A DNA stretch of 18,386 nt, from NCBI GenBank assembly GCA_023391335.1, contig JAEWBG010000041.1, positions 1 through 18,386 of the forward strand. The letters run 5' to 3'. This DNA comes from Pseudomonadota bacterium. Lineage in GTDB: Bacteria > Pseudomonadota > Gammaproteobacteria > Steroidobacterales > Steroidobacteraceae. A model generated the notes under the pieces. The model was not told the origin of the DNA. It saw only the letters and a program-made list of their open reading frames with translations, and made no database searches. The translations under genes were made by a program, and so were the position numbers. This document shows, piece by piece, positions 16,365-18,386 of the stretch; within the stretch, counting starts at the first letter, position 1, and every line of letters begins with the position of its first letter.

Positions 16365-16958
16365 ATGGGCGCAGCGGTAAAGAACGATGTGGATATTGCA
16401 CCGACATTTAGTCGGGGCTGGACATGGCTGTTAGCGCTTGGTGCTGTGCAACTTGTTGCCGGTGTCGTGGCGATCGCCGCGCCGATGCTCGCGACGTTTG
16501 CTGCCACGGCCGTGTTCGGACTGATGTTGATCATCGCCGCGGCGTTTCACGTCGTGCATGCCTTCACGGTTCGACGTTGGGGTGGATTCGCGCTGCATTT
16601 GCTTGTGGGCATCTTGCAAGCGGGCGTCGGCGCCATCGCATTACTGAATCCGCTCGCAGGTGCGATGGCTTTGACGTTGATGATCGCGACGCTCTTCTTC
16701 GCGGAGGGCGTGTTGCAAATCGTGCTCGCAATGGCATCCCGCCCGCGCGACGGTTGGGGATGGTTCTTCTTAAGCGGCCTTGCCAGTGTGGTGCTCGCGA
16801 CTCTGCTCGCATTTGGATGGCCGGCGATTGCGCTGTGGGCTATCGGCACGTTACTGGGTATTCGCTTCATCATCTCCGGCGGCACCAGTCTTGCTCTCGC
16901 ATTCGCGTGTCGCGCGCGCGAGCACAATCATCCGGGCGAATTCGCCGCTGCGCATTAG
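16365..16958 (+). CDS. HdeD family (DUF308) membrane protein
   Basis: This 197-residue integral membrane protein has six predicted helices in three hairpin-like pairs, a short polar N-terminus and a polar His/Arg tail. The Gly/Ala-rich helices, the 'Gly-Leu-Met-Leu-Ile-Ile-Ala-Ala-Ala-Phe-His' segment and the charged 'Arg-Arg-Trp-Gly-Gly' turn fit the HdeD/DUF308 family, first known from acid resistance in enteric bacteria. Its exact activity is unknown. ATG 16365 has a GGAG site seven bases upstream. The gap from the previous gene is about 100 bases, so it probably has its own promoter, and the DUF1264 gene follows after 27 bases in a likely two-gene operon. Confidence 0.9.
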   Translation: MGAAVKNDVDIAPTFSRGWTWLLALGAVQLVAGVVAIAAPMLATFAATAVFGLMLIIAAAFHVVHAFTVRRWGGFALHLLVGILQAGVGAIALLNPLAGAMALTLMIATLFFAEGVLQIVLAMASRPRDGWGWFFLSGLASVVLATLLAFGWPAIALWAIGTLLGIRFIISGGTSLALAFACRAREHNHPGEFAAAH

Positions 16959-16985
16959 TGTCGGCTTCGTTCTTGAGGACTCCTC

Positions 16986-17777
16986 GTGCGTAACTATTCC
17001 GGCGCATCGCGTGCCGCGGCTCGGGCTTTGCTCTTGATGTTGTTCGGCTTGGCGACTACGCCTGTACTCGCGCAACAAACAGCACAGCCGCCGGGATCGG
17101 AAAAGTCGCCGAAGACGAAGACGCTGGAAGTTGGCGCCAAAGTTCTGCAGGGCAATTCTCCCGTCGCCAAGATGGATATCTATTTGGACGGGTTCCATCC
17201 GATGAAAGATCATCCGGAGCATCAAATGGAGGCCCATCACTATTGCCATCAAATGAACGAGGACTTTGCGCAATGCGCGCTGTTCGACGGCAATGGACCC
17301 GATGCGAACTTGAACGGCATCGAGTACATCATTTCCGAGAAGGTGTTCAACACGCTGCCCGCTGCGGAGAGAAAGTATTGGCATCCGCACAATGGCGAGA
17401 TTCTCTCGGGGCAGCTCATTGCGCCGGGAATTCCGGACGTCGCCGAGAAGGCATTGATGAAAAGCAAAATGAACAGCTACGGTAAGACGTGGCACGTGTG
17501 GAACACAGGATCGAAAGACTCGCCGGCGGACAAGTTGCCTTTCGGCGAGCCCGCGCTCGCATGGTCATTCAATCGCGATGGAGAAGCGAAGCCAGGTTTA
17601 GTCGAAACGCGCGATAAACGCATGGGTGTCGATACGAATGAAAAGCGTCGCGATCGAGCTGATTTGCAGTCGCTGGCCCATCCGCAATCCGGCGTCGATG
17701 ATTTGAAGGGCGCTTATCCTCGCGCGACGAAGGACATTCCGGGCGTCGTGGATGCGCAGGCGAAGTCGCAACCCTGA
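16986..17777 (+). CDS. Exported DUF1264 protein (OBAP-like family)
   Basis: This 263-residue protein starts at GTG 16986 with GAGGA seven bases upstream. Residues 1 to about 29 form a signal peptide ending in VLA before Gln-Gln, so it is exported. The domain from about 45 to 215 carries the DUF1264 pattern: HHYC at 84-87 followed by the Asn-Glu-Asp and Cys segment, GIEYIIS near 112, a 'Trp-His-Pro-His' block near 130, and a 'Gly-Lys-Thr-Trp-His-Val-Trp' block. The family includes plant oil-body-associated proteins; the bacterial members have no established biochemical role. The last 40 or so residues are charged and probably disordered. It follows the HdeD-family gene closely, suggesting joint expression, perhaps under envelope stress (inference). 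Confidence 0.9.
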   Translation: MRNYSGASRAAARALLLMLFGLATTPVLAQQTAQPPGSEKSPKTKTLEVGAKVLQGNSPVAKMDIYLDGFHPMKDHPEHQMEAHHYCHQMNEDFAQCALFDGNGPDANLNGIEYIISEKVFNTLPAAERKYWHPHNGEILSGQLIAPGIPDVAEKALMKSKMNSYGKTWHVWNTGSKDSPADKLPFGEPALAWSFNRDGEAKPGLVETRDKRMGVDTNEKRRDRADLQSLAHPQSGVDDLKGAYPRATKDIPGVVDAQAKSQP

Positions 17778-17811
17778 GTGTCTTTTGGCAATGTCGCGAC
17801 TTAAAGAAGGT

Positions 17812-17845
17812 TCCCTCCCGCTCGATGGCGGAGCGTGGGGGAGAA
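17812..17845. repeat. Single REP-like palindrome
   Basis: TCCCTCCCGCTC is followed by a 6-base loop and GGAGCGTGGGGGA, an imperfect inverted copy. It sits 35 bases after the DUF1264 stop and 25 bases before the next start, and is of the same class as the arrays at 8398 and 16085. It could slow or end transcription but lacks a T-run. Confidence 0.7.
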
Positions 17846-17869
17846 GATTGATCGCTTTCATCTGCCACC

Positions 17870-18160
17870 ATGCCGAAATTTGAAGATCCCCTCGAGTCCC
17901 AATTTGCGCAAGAAGCAGCGTTATCGTTTGCGATTGCGGGACGGAAGTTGCGCTCCGCCTTAGATCGTCTCCATGCATTCGATGTAAATCCGACAGAGGG
18001 CGTGAATCGCGAAGAGCTCATCGCGATCGCGGGCGAAGCGTTCTGGTGCTACGTCGTGCACCGCGAGACGCTCGGACTCGTCGATGCGGAGTACATCGCG
18101 AAGGAATATGGAGTGCCGACAGAAGTGCAACGAGCGATGGGGCCGCAAAAAAAGAAGTGA
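17870..18160 (+). CDS. Small helical protein of unknown function (possibly DUF6665-like)
   Basis: This 96-residue cytoplasmic protein has no signal peptide or membrane segment. It is mostly helical: residues 10-37 form an Ala/Leu/Arg-rich helix, and 47-90 contain a 'Glu-Ala-Phe-Trp-Cys-Tyr-Val-Val-His-Arg-Glu' helix followed by 'Glu-Tyr-Gly-Val-Pro'. This layout recalls the small DUF6665 family, but my confidence in that name is low. It ends in a run of lysines. ATG 17870 has only a weak ribosome site. The gap of 92 bases from the DUF1264 gene holds a palindrome, so independent expression is possible. Confidence 0.75.
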   Translation: MPKFEDPLESQFAQEAALSFAIAGRKLRSALDRLHAFDVNPTEGVNREELIAIAGEAFWCYVVHRETLGLVDAEYIAKEYGVPTEVQRAMGPQKKK

Positions 18161-18179
18161 TGGGGTGATGGAGTGAGAG

Positions 18180-18197
18180 CGCTTCGCGCGTGAAGCG
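18180..18197 (+). terminator. Weak candidate hairpin downstream of the small protein gene
   Basis: CGCTTC, a 6-base loop and GAAGCG form a perfect 6-bp stem about 20 bases after the stop at 18160. No T-run follows, so it is at best a weak or factor-assisted terminator, or another small palindrome. Confidence 0.3.
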
Positions 18198-18274
18198 TGC
18201 AGGTGTCGACGAACTAAGCGATGTGCCCGACGAAAGGGTTTTGGAAGGCGCCCCGGACAGAACGGCGGTTTAAA

Positions 18275-18386
18275 GGGGTCAGTGCAACACCCATCTTAAG
18301 CGATAGAGCTGGAGGGTGAAGCATGAGCAGAAGAGCATGGCGTAAGTTGAGCGCGCAGGAGCATCAAGACCTGTGGTGCAAATGGT
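18275..18386 (+). mobile_element. Left end of an insertion sequence, probably IS30-like
   Basis: A GGGGTCAGTGCAACACCC block at 18275-18292, about 30 bases before the transposase-like start, is a plausible terminal sequence. The boundary cannot be proved because the right end and any target duplication lie outside the window. Confidence 0.4.
18323..18386 (+). CDS. Start of a probable IS30-family transposase (cut by window edge)
   Basis: ATG 18323 has a GGAGGG ribosome site six bases upstream. The 21 visible codons read Met-Ser-Arg-Arg-Ala-Trp-Arg-Lys-Leu-Ser, then a Gln-Glu-His-Gln-Asp-Leu-Trp-Cys-Lys-Trp helix. This resembles the N-terminal helix of IS30-type transposases, where a 'Leu-Trp-x-x-Trp' segment precedes the helix-turn-helix. 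Too little is visible for certainty; an unrelated DNA-binding protein is possible. Confidence 0.55.
   Translation, partial: MSRRAWRKLSAQEHQDLWCKW

Overview
The window looks like chromosomal DNA from a moderately GC-rich Gram-negative bacterium, most likely a gammaproteobacterium of the Xanthomonadales/Steroidobacterales type. The reasons are a YacG gyrase inhibitor, an exported Dcp-type M3 peptidase, an exported prolyl oligopeptidase, a large TPR-bearing Ser/Thr kinase, Rhs proteins, and dispersed palindromic repeats. This assignment is inference. No rRNA, tRNA or CRISPR was recognised.

Layout, left to right. (1) 1-328, minus strand: the 5' part of a secreted protein built from 17-residue repeats that runs off the left edge. 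(2) 632-3376, plus: a membrane Ser/Thr kinase with a C-terminal TPR region, followed by yacG (3442-3627). (3) 3681-8113, minus: two exported peptidases, a prolyl oligopeptidase (S9) and a Dcp-like M3 dipeptidase, separated by a 27-bp imperfect inverted repeat. (4) 8114-8826: a non-coding stretch with structured repeats. (5) 8827-16265, plus: a likely operon of a 1930-residue TadE-Rhs fusion with a novel-looking C-terminal domain, an overlapping membrane-anchored gene, and a periplasmic protein whose tail is encoded by a repeat array. (6) 16365-18160, plus: an HdeD-family membrane protein, a DUF1264 protein and a small helical protein. (7) 18275-18386: the left end of an insertion sequence, probably IS30-like.

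The most interesting region is 8827-16265. The giant protein starts with a TadE-type pseudopilin segment that includes a prepilin-peptidase-like motif (G11, E16). An acidic D/S/G-rich linker, a DUF6531-like segment, Rhs/YD repeats and an Rhs core follow. After the core comes a roughly 430-residue domain whose His/Asp order resembles zinc-dependent phospholipase C or the DUF6765 family. The next gene overlaps it by 20 bases and encodes a membrane-anchored periplasmic protein, which is where an immunity protein would be expected. My working model is a pilin-anchored Rhs toxin with a membrane-directed metalloenzyme tip and envelope immunity proteins. The architecture is seen directly; the function is inferred.

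Two families of non-coding repeats recur. One carries CTCCGTG words (5841-5944, 8629-8656). The other consists of CCCTCTCCC/GGGAGAGGG palindromes (8398-8489, 16085-16210, 17812-17845).
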